In this document: in pieces, positions 53,584 to 62,620 of the stretch
Position numbering within the stretch: position 1 is the stretch's first letter
Layout: the number at the start of each line of letters is the position of its first letter
Assembly: GCF_017848645.1 (NCBI RefSeq)
Contig: NZ_JAFEIF010000048.1
Coordinates: 1-64,000 of the forward strand
From: Limnohabitans sp.
GTDB taxonomy: Bacteria > Pseudomonadota > Gammaproteobacteria > Burkholderiales > Burkholderiaceae_C
Length of the DNA: 64,000 bases
Reading direction: 5' to 3'
The notes under the pieces: generated by a model
Told to the model about the DNA's origin: nothing
Seen by the model: only the letters and a program-made list of their open reading frames with translations
Database searches by the model: none
Translations under genes and position numbers: made by a program

Positions 53584-54351
53584 ATGAACAAGAAATCCCT
53601 CGAAAGCTGGTCCCCCTGGATCTTGCTGGTGCTGACTTTGCTGATCTGGGAAGGTCTGTGCCGCGCCTTCAACGTGTCGGAATTCGTTTTCCCCAGCCCT
53701 TCGCGCATTGCGCAGCAAACCATCGAATACCGCGACGTGATCGCGGGCCACGCCTGGCGCACCTATTGGGTGACCATGGTGGGCTTTGGCATCGCCATCG
53801 TGGTGGGCGTGCTGCTGGGCTTCATCATCGGCAGCTCACGCCTGGCTTATGCCGCCGTGTACCCGCTCATGACCGCCTTCAACGCCCTGCCCAAAGCGGC
53901 CTTTGTGCCCATCTTGGTGGTGTGGTTCGGCATCGGCATCGGCCCCGCCATCCTCACGGCTTTCCTGATCAGCTTCTTCCCCATCATGGTGAACATCGCC
54001 ACGGGCTTGGCCACGCTGGAGCCTGAGCTCGAAGACGTGCTGCGTGTGCTGGGCGCCAAGCGCTGGGACGTGCTGGTCAAAGTCGGCCTGCCCCGCTCCA
54101 TGCCTTACTTCTATGGCTCGCTCAAAGTCGCGATCACGCTGGCCTTTGTGGGCACCACCGTGTCCGAGATGACCGCTTCGAACGAAGGCATTGGCTACCT
54201 GCTGATTTCGGCCGGCTCGGCCATGCAAATGGGCCTGGCGTTTTCTGGCTTGGTGGTGGTGGGTGCGATGGCCATGGCCATGTACGAACTGTTCAGCGCC
54301 ATCGAAAAGCGCACCACAGGCTGGGCACACCGCGGCTCGCAAGGCGAGTAA
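53584..54351 (+). CDS. ABC transporter permease (SsuC/TauC type)
   Basis: A 255-residue inner-membrane protein with about six helices. The EAA-like loop LEPELEDVLRVLGAKRWDVL and the N-terminal WSPWILLVLTLLIWEG are typical. ATG 53584 is preceded by GAGCGGGAGCCC; the open frame 5' of it overlaps the ATPase gene. It completes an importer with the ATPase and the binding protein at 51592. ureD follows after 54 bases. Confidence 0.9.
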   Translation: MNKKSLESWSPWILLVLTLLIWEGLCRAFNVSEFVFPSPSRIAQQTIEYRDVIAGHAWRTYWVTMVGFGIAIVVGVLLGFIIGSSRLAYAAVYPLMTAFNALPKAAFVPILVVWFGIGIGPAILTAFLISFFPIMVNIATGLATLEPELEDVLRVLGAKRWDVLVKVGLPRSMPYFYGSLKVAITLAFVGTTVSEMTASNEGIGYLLISAGSAMQMGLAFSGLVVVGAMAMAMYELFSAIEKRTTGWAHRGSQGE

Positions 54352-54405
54352 AGCGGACACTGTTTTGCGCGTGACGCAGTCGGCCCAACCAAGGGAGTGC
54401 ATCAG

Positions 54406-55236
54406 ATGACTTGGTTGGCCCGACTCGATTTGGACTACACGCTCGAAGCCGAGCGCAGCGTGGCCCGCTACCTGCACCAAGGCCCGCTGCGCATCTTGCA
54501 AAGCCTCTACCCCGAAGGCGATGCGGTGTGCCACAACGTGCTGGTGCACCCGCCCAGCGGCCTGGTGGGTGGCGACACCCTCGACATGCACGTCACCGTG
54601 GGCGAAGGGGCGCACGGTCTGGTCACCACACCGGGTGCCACACGCTTTTACCGGTCCGAAGCAGGCTTGGCCACACAGCAAGTGCATGCGCGTGTCGAGT
54701 CTGGCGCTCGTTTGGAATGGCTCCCTTTGGAAGCTATTGCCTACAACCAATGCGATGCGCTCAACCGCGCCGTGTTTGACCTGGCACCCGAGGCCGAAAT
54801 GATGACCTGGGACATCACCGCGCTGGGCCTGCCTGCGGCCGACATGCCTTTTGCGCAAGGGACCTTTCGTCAACATTTGGAGATCCCCGGCGTGTGGCTG
54901 GAGCGCGGCACGATCAATGCCACCGACACCCAATTGATGAACAGCCCGCTGGGCTTGGCAGGCCAGCGCTGCATGGCCACGCTGGTGTTTGCAGCGGGCA
55001 GCACCATCACGCAAGAACGCTCAGACCGGGCCTTGCGCTGCGCACGCGAACTGCTCGAAGCCTCAGGGCTGCGCCTGACAGCCGGGGCCACATCACCGCA
55101 CTCACAGGTCATTGTGCTGCGGGTGCTCGCGCCTGTGACCGAGCCTGCGATGCAGCTGCTCAGGCAAGTGTGGGCGGCGTGGCGGCATGAGATGTGGGGC
55201 TTGGCAGGCACGGTTCCTCGGTTGTGGAGCATGTGA
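54406..55236 (+). CDS. ureD: Urease accessory protein UreD
   Basis: A 276-residue urease maturation chaperone that helps deliver nickel to apo-urease with UreF and UreG. Family features: LDLDYTLEAERSVARYLHQGPL, VLVHPPSGLVGGDTLDM, TPGATRFYRS, WLPLEAIAYN and the late cluster near FRQHLEIPGVWLERG. ATG 54406 is set by AAGGGAG eight bases upstream. ureABC normally follow directly, but here the next gene is an unrelated membrane protein, so ureD is separated from the rest of the urease genes. Confidence 0.92.
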   Translation: MTWLARLDLDYTLEAERSVARYLHQGPLRILQSLYPEGDAVCHNVLVHPPSGLVGGDTLDMHVTVGEGAHGLVTTPGATRFYRSEAGLATQQVHARVESGARLEWLPLEAIAYNQCDALNRAVFDLAPEAEMMTWDITALGLPAADMPFAQGTFRQHLEIPGVWLERGTINATDTQLMNSPLGLAGQRCMATLVFAAGSTITQERSDRALRCARELLEASGLRLTAGATSPHSQVIVLRVLAPVTEPAMQLLRQVWAAWRHEMWGLAGTVPRLWSM

Positions 55237-55386
55237 AGCCAGAGATTCTTTCACCCAAGCGCCATGGCATCCAACATTCAGCATGCCAAAGGATCGAGAA
55301 CCAAGACCTGGATCCATCAGAGAGTGATCTGGATCACAGTTGGGCGCTGAGCCTCATGGTCAGATGCGGATGATGTTTGTTTTGTC

Positions 55387-56613
55387 ATGAACTCCGCCGC
55401 GCATTGGATCGGATTGCTGACCGCCCTGGGGGTGGGCTTGCTGATCGGTGTGGTGCGCGAGCGCCGGCACGAGCCCCATGTGTCCAAAGCTGGCACGCGG
55501 ACGCACGCGCTGGTGGCAATGCTGGGCTATGTGAGCTGGAGTTTGGGCACTTGGCCATTTGTGGCCACCGTCTTGGTGATCGGCGCGCTGGTGATCGGGG
55601 GTTATCAGGCCACAGCCCGAAGCGATCCTGGCCAGACGGGTGAGGTGGCTTTGCTGGCGACACTGATGTTGTCGGCGCTGGCGCAACAAAACCCGAGCTT
55701 GTCTGCCGCTCTGGGCGTGCTGGCTGCCGCACTGCTGCATGCCAAGCAAGCTTCGCAGCGCATCAGCCGTGTTTTGATCACGGATCAAGAGTTGCAAGAC
55801 GCCCTGATCCTGGCTGCTGCAGCACTGGTGGTCATGCCGCTGCTGTCGGACCAAGCGATGGACCCCTGGGGTGTGTTGCAAGCCACCACGCTGTGGCGCA
55901 TCGTGTTACTGGTCATGGCGATCGGCATGCTGGGCCACGTCGCGCAGCGGGCGTTGGGTAGTCGTTGGGGCATGCCACTGGCGGCATTCTTTTCGGGTTT
56001 TGTGTCCTCCACCGCTGTGGTCGTCAGCACGGGGCAGCGCGTGCGGTCAGGGCAAAGCGATGCACTGCCCGCAGCGGCTTGTGCCCTGTTGGCCAATCTG
56101 GCGTCGCTGGCGTTGTTTGCCGGGGTGCTGGGGGCTGCCTCACCGCCCCTGCTGTTGGCCATGCGCTGGCCACTGGTCTTGGCAGGCTTGGGCTTGCTGC
56201 TGGTGATGTTGCTCGCCTTGCGTCCCATCGAAGGGGATGGTGCCAAGACCCCCACAGGGCGTGCCTTCAAGCTCACCCATGCCGTGGGCATGGCCAGCAT
56301 CATTGCCTTGATGTCCTTGCTCGCCGCTTGGCTGCAAAACGTTTTCGGCGATGTGGGCGTATTTGTGGCTGCCTTGTGCGTCGCTTGGGTGGAAGTGCAT
56401 GCTGCCGCCGCCAGCATTGCGCAACTGATTCAGTCAGGCGGCATGGCGCCTGAGTGGGCGCACTGGGCACTGGTGGCCGTTCTGGCCTCCAGCGCAGTGG
56501 CCAAAACTGCCTTGGCGATGGCCAGCGGCGGGATTCGCTACGGCCTGACCGTAGGAATTGGATTCGGGGTCATGGTGGCGGGCGGCGCGGTGGGCGTGAT
56601 GTGGTTTGTCTGA
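55387..56613 (+). CDS. MgtC/SapB-family membrane protein with DUF4010 domain
   Basis: A 408-residue protein with about 11 hydrophobic segments. The N-terminal MgtC-like part has GLLTALGVGLLIGVVRERR and RTHALVAMLGYVSW; the DUF4010 C-terminal part has SGFVSSTAVVVSTGQRVRSG. MgtC family proteins act in magnesium homeostasis and acid or phosphate stress in some species; the DUF4010 branch is uncharacterised. It follows ureD by 150 bases with no clear terminator and converges on etfA. The intergenic region has no repeat or gene. Confidence 0.85.
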   Translation: MNSAAHWIGLLTALGVGLLIGVVRERRHEPHVSKAGTRTHALVAMLGYVSWSLGTWPFVATVLVIGALVIGGYQATARSDPGQTGEVALLATLMLSALAQQNPSLSAALGVLAAALLHAKQASQRISRVLITDQELQDALILAAAALVVMPLLSDQAMDPWGVLQATTLWRIVLLVMAIGMLGHVAQRALGSRWGMPLAAFFSGFVSSTAVVVSTGQRVRSGQSDALPAAACALLANLASLALFAGVLGAASPPLLLAMRWPLVLAGLGLLLVMLLALRPIEGDGAKTPTGRAFKLTHAVGMASIIALMSLLAAWLQNVFGDVGVFVAALCVAWVEVHAAAASIAQLIQSGGMAPEWAHWALVAVLASSAVAKTALAMASGGIRYGLTVGIGFGVMVAGGAVGVMWFV

Positions 56614-56689
56614 ATTGAACCAGCAGGCTTGCGAGGGATGAGGGTCTGCGAAAGGCTGTTATGTAGCCAATGACCGCTTTCGTAGTGGT

Positions 56690-57622
56690 TTAGACCTGCT
56701 GTACGAGTTCAGGCACAGCCGCAAACAAATCGGCTTCGAGGCCAAAGTCGGCCACGCTGAAGATGGGTGCTTCAGGGTCCTTGTTGATCGCCACGATCAC
56801 CTTGGAATCCTTCATGCCCGCCAAGTGCTGGATCGCGCCCGAAATGCCTGCTGCGATGTACAACTGAGGCGCGACGATCTTGCCGGTCTGGCCGACCTGC
56901 AGGTCGTTGGCGGCGTAGCCTGCGTCCACCGCTGCGCGGCTGGCACCAATCGCTGCACCCAACTTGTCAGCCAAAGGGGTCATGACTTCATTGAACTTCT
57001 CCGAGCTGCCCAGAGCGCGGCCACCCGACACGATGATCTTGGCGGCGGTCAACTCAGGGCGGTCGTTCTTGGCGATCTCGCTGCCCTTGAAGCTGCTCTT
57101 GCCGCTGTCGGCTTGAGCTGTTGCGCTTTCAACAGCGGCGCTGCCACCCGTGGCGGCTGCGGCGTCAAAGCCGGTGGTGCGCACGGTGATGACTTTGGTG
57201 GCATCCAGGCTTTGCACCGTGGCCATGGCGTTGCCCGCGTAGATCGGACGCTCAAAAGTGTCGGCAGAGAACACTTGCGTCACATCGCTGATTTGACCGA
57301 CGTCCAGCTTAGCGGCGACGCGGGGGGCCACGTTCTTGCCCGCAGCAGTGGCGGGGAACAGGATGTGGCTGTAGTTGGCAGCAATGGCGAGCACCTGAGC
57401 GGCCACGTTTTCGGCCAGGCCATGAGCCAAGGCTTCGCTGTCGGCGTGGATCACTTTGGTCACACCCGCGATTTGGGCGGCGGCTTGCGCAGCAGCGGCG
57501 GCGTTGTGGCCCGCCACCAGCACATGCACATCACCACCGCAAGCCGCAGCAGCGGTCACGGTGTTCAGGGTGGCGCCTTTGATGGAGGCGTTGTCGTGTT
57601 CGGCAATAACGAGAGAAGTCAT
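56690..57622 (-). CDS. etfA: Electron transfer flavoprotein, alpha subunit
   Basis: A 310-residue FAD-binding subunit that takes electrons from acyl-CoA dehydrogenases to the quinone pool through ETF:ubiquinone oxidoreductase. The conserved C-terminal FAD motif runs through [20 protein letters not shown] and [21 protein letters not shown]. It follows etfB by 17 bases at the end of a seven-gene minus-strand operon whose acyl-CoA dehydrogenases would be its electron donors. Confidence 0.95.
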   Translation of the reverse strand: MTSLVIAEHDNASIKGATLNTVTAAAACGGDVHVLVAGHNAAAAAQAAAQIAGVTKVIHADSEALAHGLAENVAAQVLAIAANYSHILFPATAAGKNVAPRVAAKLDVGQISDVTQVFSADTFERPIYAGNAMATVQSLDATKVITVRTTGFDAAAATGGSAAVESATAQADSGKSSFKGSEIAKNDRPELTAAKIIVSGGRALGSSEKFNEVMTPLADKLGAAIGASRAAVDAGYAANDLQVGQTGKIVAPQLYIAAGISGAIQHLAGMKDSKVIVAINKDPEAPIFSVADFGLEADLFAAVPELVQQV

Positions 57623-57639
57623 GAGATTTCCTTGGATGG

Positions 57640-58395
57640 TCAGATGACCTTGGCCACGTTTTTCAATTTATCCACCAGCGTGGCGACATCGGGCACCTTG
57701 ATGCCAGCGCTGCGCTTGGCAGGCTCGGCCACTTTGAGGGTCTTGATGCGGGGGGCCACATCGACGCCCAAGTCTTCAGGCTTGAAGGTGTCGAGCTGCT
57801 TTTTCTTGGCCTTCATGATGTTGGGCAAGGTCACGTAGCGTGGTTCATTCAGGCGCAGGTCGGTGGTCACTACCGCAGGCAGGCTGATGCTGAGCACTTC
57901 CAGGCCTCCGTCAATCTCGCGGGTCACTTGGGCCTTGCCATCCACGATCTCGACCTTGGAGGCAAAGGTGGCTTGGGGCAGATCGGCCAGCGCCGCCAGC
58001 ATCTGGCCAGTCTGGTTGCAGTCGTCGTCAATCGCTTGTTTGCCCAGGATGATCAGACCGGGTTGCTCTTTGTCCACCAAGGCCTTGAGCAGCTTGGCCA
58101 CAGCCAGGGGCTGCAAGTCCAAATCAGCGGGGGTCTCAACCAAGATGCCGCGATCGGCACCAATGGCCATGGCCGTGCGCAGGGTTTCCTGGCACTGGGC
58201 CACGCCGCAAGACACCGCGATCACTTCGGTTGCCAGACCTTTTTCTTTCAGGCGCACGGCTTCTTCGACGGCGATCTCGTCAAAGGGGTTCATGCTCATC
58301 TTGACGTTGGCAATGTCCACGCCCGAACCATCGGACTTGACACGAACCTTGACGTTGTAGTCCACCACCCGCTTGACGGGAACAAGAATCTTCAT
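57640..58395 (-). CDS. etfB: Electron transfer flavoprotein, beta subunit
   Basis: A 251-residue partner of EtfA that binds AMP. The N-terminus [35 protein letters not shown], and [20 protein letters not shown] motifs are family hallmarks. It lies 18 bases after the glutaryl-CoA dehydrogenase gene and immediately before etfA. Together they serve the two acyl-CoA dehydrogenases encoded upstream in the same operon. Confidence 0.95.
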   Translation of the reverse strand: MKILVPVKRVVDYNVKVRVKSDGSGVDIANVKMSMNPFDEIAVEEAVRLKEKGLATEVIAVSCGVAQCQETLRTAMAIGADRGILVETPADLDLQPLAVAKLLKALVDKEQPGLIILGKQAIDDDCNQTGQMLAALADLPQATFASKVEIVDGKAQVTREIDGGLEVLSISLPAVVTTDLRLNEPRYVTLPNIMKAKKKQLDTFKPEDLGVDVAPRIKTLKVAEPAKRSAGIKVPDVATLVDKLKNVAKVI

Positions 58396-58413
58396 GGCTT
58401 GACTCCGTGTGAA

Positions 58414-59601
58414 TCAGTTAGCGAATGCCGGGATACCCGTGATGGCACGGCCCAGGATCAGGGCATGCACGTCGTGCGTGCCTTCGTAGGTGTTGACCAC
58501 TTCCAGGTTCACCAGGTGGCGGGCCACGCCGTATTCGGCGCTGATGCCGTTGCCGCCCATCATGTCGCGCGCCATGCGGGCGATGTCCAGGGCCTTGCCG
58601 CAGCTGTTCCGCTTGAGGATGGAGGTCAGGTCCACCGATGCGGTGCCTTCGTCCTTCATGCGGCCTAGGCGCAAGCAGCCTTGCAGGCCCAAGCTGATTT
58701 CGGTCAGCATGTCGGCCAGTTTTTTCTGGATCAGCTGGTTGGCAGCCAATGGGCGGCCAAACTGCTGGCGGTCCATCACGTACTGACGAGCGCGGGCGTA
58801 GCAGTCTTCGGCGGCGCCCAATGCACCCCAAGCGATGCCGTAACGGGCGCTGTTCAGGCAAGTGAAGGGGCCTTTTAATCCACGCACCTCAGGGAAGGCG
58901 TTTTCTTCGGGGCAGAAGACTTCGTCCATGACGATCTCGCCGGTGATCGAGGCACGCAGGCCCACTTTGCCGTGCACGGCGGGAGCAGACAAACCTTTCC
59001 AGCCTTTTTCCAGAATAAAGCCGCGGATTTGGCCGCCATCGTCCTTGGCCCAGACCACAAACACGTCGGCGATCGGGCTGTTGGTGATCCACATCTTGGC
59101 GCCGCTGATGCTGTAGCCGCCGTCCACCTTTTTGGCGCGGGTGATCATGCTGCCGGGATCCGAGCCGTGGTTGGGTTCGGTCAGGCCGAAGCAACCGATC
59201 CACTCGCCACGCGCCAACTTGGGCAGGTATTTTTGCTTTTGCGCTTCAGAGCCAAAGTCGTTGATGGGCAACATCACCAAAGAAGACTGCACGCTCATCA
59301 TGGAGCGGTACCCGCTGTCCACGCGCTCAACTTCGCGCGCCACCAGGCCATAGCAGACGTAGTTCAGGCCCGAGCCGCCGTACTGCTCGGGGATGGTGGC
59401 ACCCAAAAGACCCAGCTCGCCCATTTCGCGGAAGATGGCCACGTCGGTGGTTTCGTTCAAAAAAGCGTCTTTCACGCGGGGCAGCAGGCGATCCTGGCAG
59501 TAGGCGCGTGCCGCTTCCTGCACCTGACGCTCGTCTTCGGTGAGCTGGGCGCTGAGGTTGAAGGGATCTTCCCAGTTGAAGGTGTTTTTAGGGTTGGCCA
59601 T
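58414..59601 (-). CDS. gcdH: Glutaryl-CoA dehydrogenase
   Basis: Oxidises and decarboxylates glutaryl-CoA to crotonyl-CoA. The 395-residue flavoprotein has [33 protein letters not shown] and the catalytic base Glu373 in [20 protein letters not shown]. This pattern marks glutaryl-CoA dehydrogenase rather than generic acyl-CoA dehydrogenases. It is in an operon with another acyl-CoA dehydrogenase, an enoyl-CoA hydratase that could use the crotonyl-CoA, and its own ETF. Confidence 0.92.
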   Translation of the reverse strand: MANPKNTFNWEDPFNLSAQLTEDERQVQEAARAYCQDRLLPRVKDAFLNETTDVAIFREMGELGLLGATIPEQYGGSGLNYVCYGLVAREVERVDSGYRSMMSVQSSLVMLPINDFGSEAQKQKYLPKLARGEWIGCFGLTEPNHGSDPGSMITRAKKVDGGYSISGAKMWITNSPIADVFVVWAKDDGGQIRGFILEKGWKGLSAPAVHGKVGLRASITGEIVMDEVFCPEENAFPEVRGLKGPFTCLNSARYGIAWGALGAAEDCYARARQYVMDRQQFGRPLAANQLIQKKLADMLTEISLGLQGCLRLGRMKDEGTASVDLTSILKRNSCGKALDIARMARDMMGGNGISAEYGVARHLVNLEVVNTYEGTHDVHALILGRAITGIPAFAN

Positions 59602-59629
59602 ATGAGTTCGCAGGGTTAAAGGTCAGGTG

Positions 59630-60790
59630 TCAGACCGCGCGCAACAGTTCGCGGCCGATGATGATTTGCTGCACCTGGGTGGTGCCTTCGTACAGGCGCA
59701 GCAGGCGGGCGTCACGGTAAAAGCGCTCGACTGGGTATTCGTTGATGTAGCCTGCCCCGCCGTGGATTTGCACGCCGCGGTCGGCCACGCGGCCCACCAT
59801 CTCGGTGGAGAACAACTTGGCGCATGACACCTGCATCGAAATTTCAGGGTCGGACACATGCGGCGGCTTGAGGTCAAAGCGTGCGGCTACGTCCTTGACC
59901 AGCGACCAACCCGCCAGCAGCTCGGCTTGGCTGTCAGCCAGCATGGCCTGTATCAGCTGGAATTCGCCAATCGGTTTACCGAACTGCTTGCGGTCGCGGG
60001 CGTAGGTGCGCGCTTCGTCCAGGATGCGCGAGGCAAGTCCGCAGGAGACGGCCGAGATGTTCAGGCGCCCGCGATCCAGCACCTTCATCGCGGTCTTGAA
60101 CCCCTGGCCAGGTACACCGCCGATGATGTTGGCGGCGGGCACGCGCACGTTCTCCAAAATCACGTCGCAGGTCTTGGTTCCGCGCTGGCCCATTTTCTTG
60201 TCGGGCTTGCCCAGCTTGATGCCTGGCAGGTCGGCTGGCACGATGAAGGCCGAGACACCGCTGGCCCCCGGGCCGCCAGTGCGCGCCATCAGGGTGAAGG
60301 CACCGGCACGCGGCGCGTTGGTGATGTAGCGCTTGGTGCCGCTCAGCACATAGTGGTCGCCGTCGAGTTCGGCGCGGGTCTTGAGCGAGGCGGCGTCGGT
60401 GCCGACATCGGGCTCGGTCAGTGCGAAGGACATGATCAGCTCGCCGCTGGCCACACGGGGCAGGTAGGCGGCTTTTTGCTCGGGCGTGCCGTCCATCAAG
60501 ATGCCTTGCGAGCCGATGCCGATGTTGGTGCCAAAGACCGAGCGGAAGGCGGGCGCGGTGCGGCCGAGCTCGTAATTGACCAGGACCTCTTGACTGACCG
60601 ACAGACCGATGCCGCCAAATTCCTCGGGCACGGTCAGACCAAACAGGCCCATGTCCTTCATGTCTTGGACGATGTCCAGTGGCACGTCGTCGTGCTCTTC
60701 GAGGTGGTTTTCGGCCGGGATCAGGCGCTCGCGGATGAAGCGCTGGAGGGTGGGCAGCAGGAGGTCAAAGGATTCGGTATCGAGGGCCAT
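59630..60790 (-). CDS. Acyl-CoA dehydrogenase
   Basis: A 386-residue FAD enzyme with SFALTEPDVGTDAASLKTRAE, KRYITNAPRAGAFTLMAR, and the catalytic Glu368 in LRLYEGTTQVQQIIIGREL. The start is ATG 60790; the open frame runs further 5' into the hydratase gene but only there. It resembles alicyclic- or branched-chain acyl-CoA dehydrogenases. It sits between the enoyl-CoA hydratase and gcdH genes with gaps of 13 and 28 bases. Confidence 0.92.
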   Translation of the reverse strand: MALDTESFDLLLPTLQRFIRERLIPAENHLEEHDDVPLDIVQDMKDMGLFGLTVPEEFGGIGLSVSQEVLVNYELGRTAPAFRSVFGTNIGIGSQGILMDGTPEQKAAYLPRVASGELIMSFALTEPDVGTDAASLKTRAELDGDHYVLSGTKRYITNAPRAGAFTLMARTGGPGASGVSAFIVPADLPGIKLGKPDKKMGQRGTKTCDVILENVRVPAANIIGGVPGQGFKTAMKVLDRGRLNISAVSCGLASRILDEARTYARDRKQFGKPIGEFQLIQAMLADSQAELLAGWSLVKDVAARFDLKPPHVSDPEISMQVSCAKLFSTEMVGRVADRGVQIHGGAGYINEYPVERFYRDARLLRLYEGTTQVQQIIIGRELLRAV

Positions 60791-60803
60791 GGTCAAAGTG
60801 GGG

Positions 60804-61580
60804 TTAACGGTGCTGGAAAACGGGTTTTCGTTTGTCGAGGAAGGCGTGCATGCCTTCATGGGCGTCGGCGCTGGCAAAGCGGGCGTGCAGCGCACGGCGC
60901 TCGAACAAAATGCCTTCGGTCAGGCTGGCCTCGTGGGCGCGGTTGACCGACTCTTTGATGGCCATCAGCGCAGGCAGCGAGTAGCCCGCAATTTGGGTAG
61001 CGAGCTTCAGCGCGGTGGCCTGCAAATCGGCGTCGGGCACCACGCGCGAGACCAGGCCATAACGGTCGGCTTCTTCGGCGTTCAGCATGCGGGCCGACAG
61101 GCACATGTCCATGGCTTTGGCCTTGCCAATGGCACGCGGCAAGCGCTGTGTGCCCCCCGCACCGGGCAGCATGGCCAGCTTGATTTCGGGCAGGGCAAAC
61201 TGGGCCGACTCGGCTGCCAGGATGATGTCGCAGGCCAGGGCCAGCTCGCAGCCACCGCCCATGGCGTAACCCGCCACCGCAGCGATCACCGGCTTGCGCA
61301 CCTGACGGATGGTTTCCCAATTGCGGGTGATGAAACCGCTTTGGTAAACGTCCATGTAGGACCAGTCGGCCATCACGGCGATGTCGGCACCGGCGGCGAA
61401 CGCCTTGTCACTGCCGGTGATGACGATGGCGCCAATGTCCGGGTCCGCATCCAGACCCAGCAGCGCCTGGCCCAGTGCGTCCATCAAGGCATCGTTGAGC
61501 GCATTGAGCTGGGCGGGACGGTTCAGGGTGATGACACCGACACGTCCGTGCCGGGTGCTCAGGATGGGGGACTCGGACAT
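60804..61580 (-). CDS. Enoyl-CoA hydratase
   Basis: A 258-residue crotonase-family protein that adds water to enoyl-CoA. The oxyanion-hole segment FAAGADIAVM, GYAMGGGCELALACD (catalytic Glu) and LPEIKLAMLPGAGGTQRLPR are intact, and the C-terminus HEGMHAFLDKRKPVFQHR fits FadB1x/EchA types. It begins 13 bases after the Bug-protein gene. It likely acts on the crotonyl-CoA or cyclic enoyl-CoA made by the flanking dehydrogenases. Confidence 0.93.
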   Translation of the reverse strand: MSESPILSTRHGRVGVITLNRPAQLNALNDALMDALGQALLGLDADPDIGAIVITGSDKAFAAGADIAVMADWSYMDVYQSGFITRNWETIRQVRKPVIAAVAGYAMGGGCELALACDIILAAESAQFALPEIKLAMLPGAGGTQRLPRAIGKAKAMDMCLSARMLNAEEADRYGLVSRVVPDADLQATALKLATQIAGYSLPALMAIKESVNRAHEASLTEGILFERRALHARFASADAHEGMHAFLDKRKPVFQHR

Positions 61581-61593
61581 CGCGCGCTCCGGC

Positions 61594-62577
61594 TTACTCG
61601 ACGGTGATTTTCTGGTCGCGGATCAAAGCGCCCAGGACTTTGCCTTCGTTGGCCAGCAGCGCCTTGAATTCGGCCGTGTCCATCGAAACGTTCTCGCCGC
61701 CCAGATCGGCGTAGCGGGCCTTCAGTGTGGGCGATGCCAAGGCCTTGGCGACCTCACGGTTCAAACGGGCGATGACCTCGGCGGGGGTGCCGTTCGGTGT
61801 CCACATGCCAAACCAAATGTCCAGATTGGCCCCTTTGAAACCTTGCTCAGCCACGGTGGGCACATCGGGAAAAAAGGGTGAGCGCTTCTCGCTCACCACC
61901 GCCAGCAACTTGACCTTGCCCGTGCGGATGTGCGGGAAAGCAATGCCCGGGTCGCACACCATGTCGGCTTGACCTGCCAGAACGTCTTGCAGTGCCGGTG
62001 CGGCGCCTTTGTAGGGCACGTGCAGGATGTTGGTGCCGGTGGCCTGTTTGAACAGTTCGCAAGCCAGGTGGGGGGGCGTGCCAGCACCGGCTGAGGCGTA
62101 GGCCAATTTTCCGGACTTGGCCTGTGCGACCAGTTCGCGCACATCTTTGGCGGTGCTTTGGGGTTTGGTCACCAAATACATTTGGGATTTTCCAATGCCA
62201 CTGACCGGCGTGAGGTCGCGGGAGGGCAGCAAGTTAGATTTGATCAGGTGCGGGTTGACGGTTTCTACCGATGTGGGTGAGATGAACAAGGTGTGACCAT
62301 CAGGGGTTGCGCGAGCGACCTCTGCGGCTGCAATGTTGCCGCTGGCACCGGGCTTGTTGTCAATGACGACAGACTGGCCCAAGCTCTCTGTCAAGCTTTG
62401 AGCGACCAGTCGCGCCATGGCATCGGTCGTGCCACCGGGGGCAAAGCCGACCACGATGCGGATGGGCTTGCTGGGCCAGGCCTGTGCATGACTGCTGACG
62501 CTAGCACCCAAGCCGAGCAGGGAAAGGGCGGCGACCGTCAAGGTGCGGCGCAGTTGAAAACGTGGTGTGGATGTCAT
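61594..62577 (-). CDS. Tripartite tricarboxylate transporter substrate-binding protein (Bug family), in an acyl-CoA operon
   Basis: A 327-residue periplasmic protein. The signal peptide LRRTLTVAALSLLGLGASV ends near SHAQA, before WPSKPIRIVVGFAPGGTTDAMA. ATG 62577 is supported by CAGGAG; a longer in-frame extension is antisense-like and rejected. No TctAB genes are nearby. Being the second gene in a ligase-hydratase-dehydrogenase operon, it likely binds the acid that the ligase activates, and could work with membrane units elsewhere. Confidence 0.9.
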   Translation of the reverse strand: MTSTPRFQLRRTLTVAALSLLGLGASVSSHAQAWPSKPIRIVVGFAPGGTTDAMARLVAQSLTESLGQSVVIDNKPGASGNIAAAEVARATPDGHTLFISPTSVETVNPHLIKSNLLPSRDLTPVSGIGKSQMYLVTKPQSTAKDVRELVAQAKSGKLAYASAGAGTPPHLACELFKQATGTNILHVPYKGAAPALQDVLAGQADMVCDPGIAFPHIRTGKVKLLAVVSEKRSPFFPDVPTVAEQGFKGANLDIWFGMWTPNGTPAEVIARLNREVAKALASPTLKARYADLGGENVSMDTAEFKALLANEGKVLGALIRDQKITVE

Positions 62578-62620
62578 GGTTTGTCTCCTGATGGGGTGGT
62601 TGAAAGTTGAGCGCTTTGTC

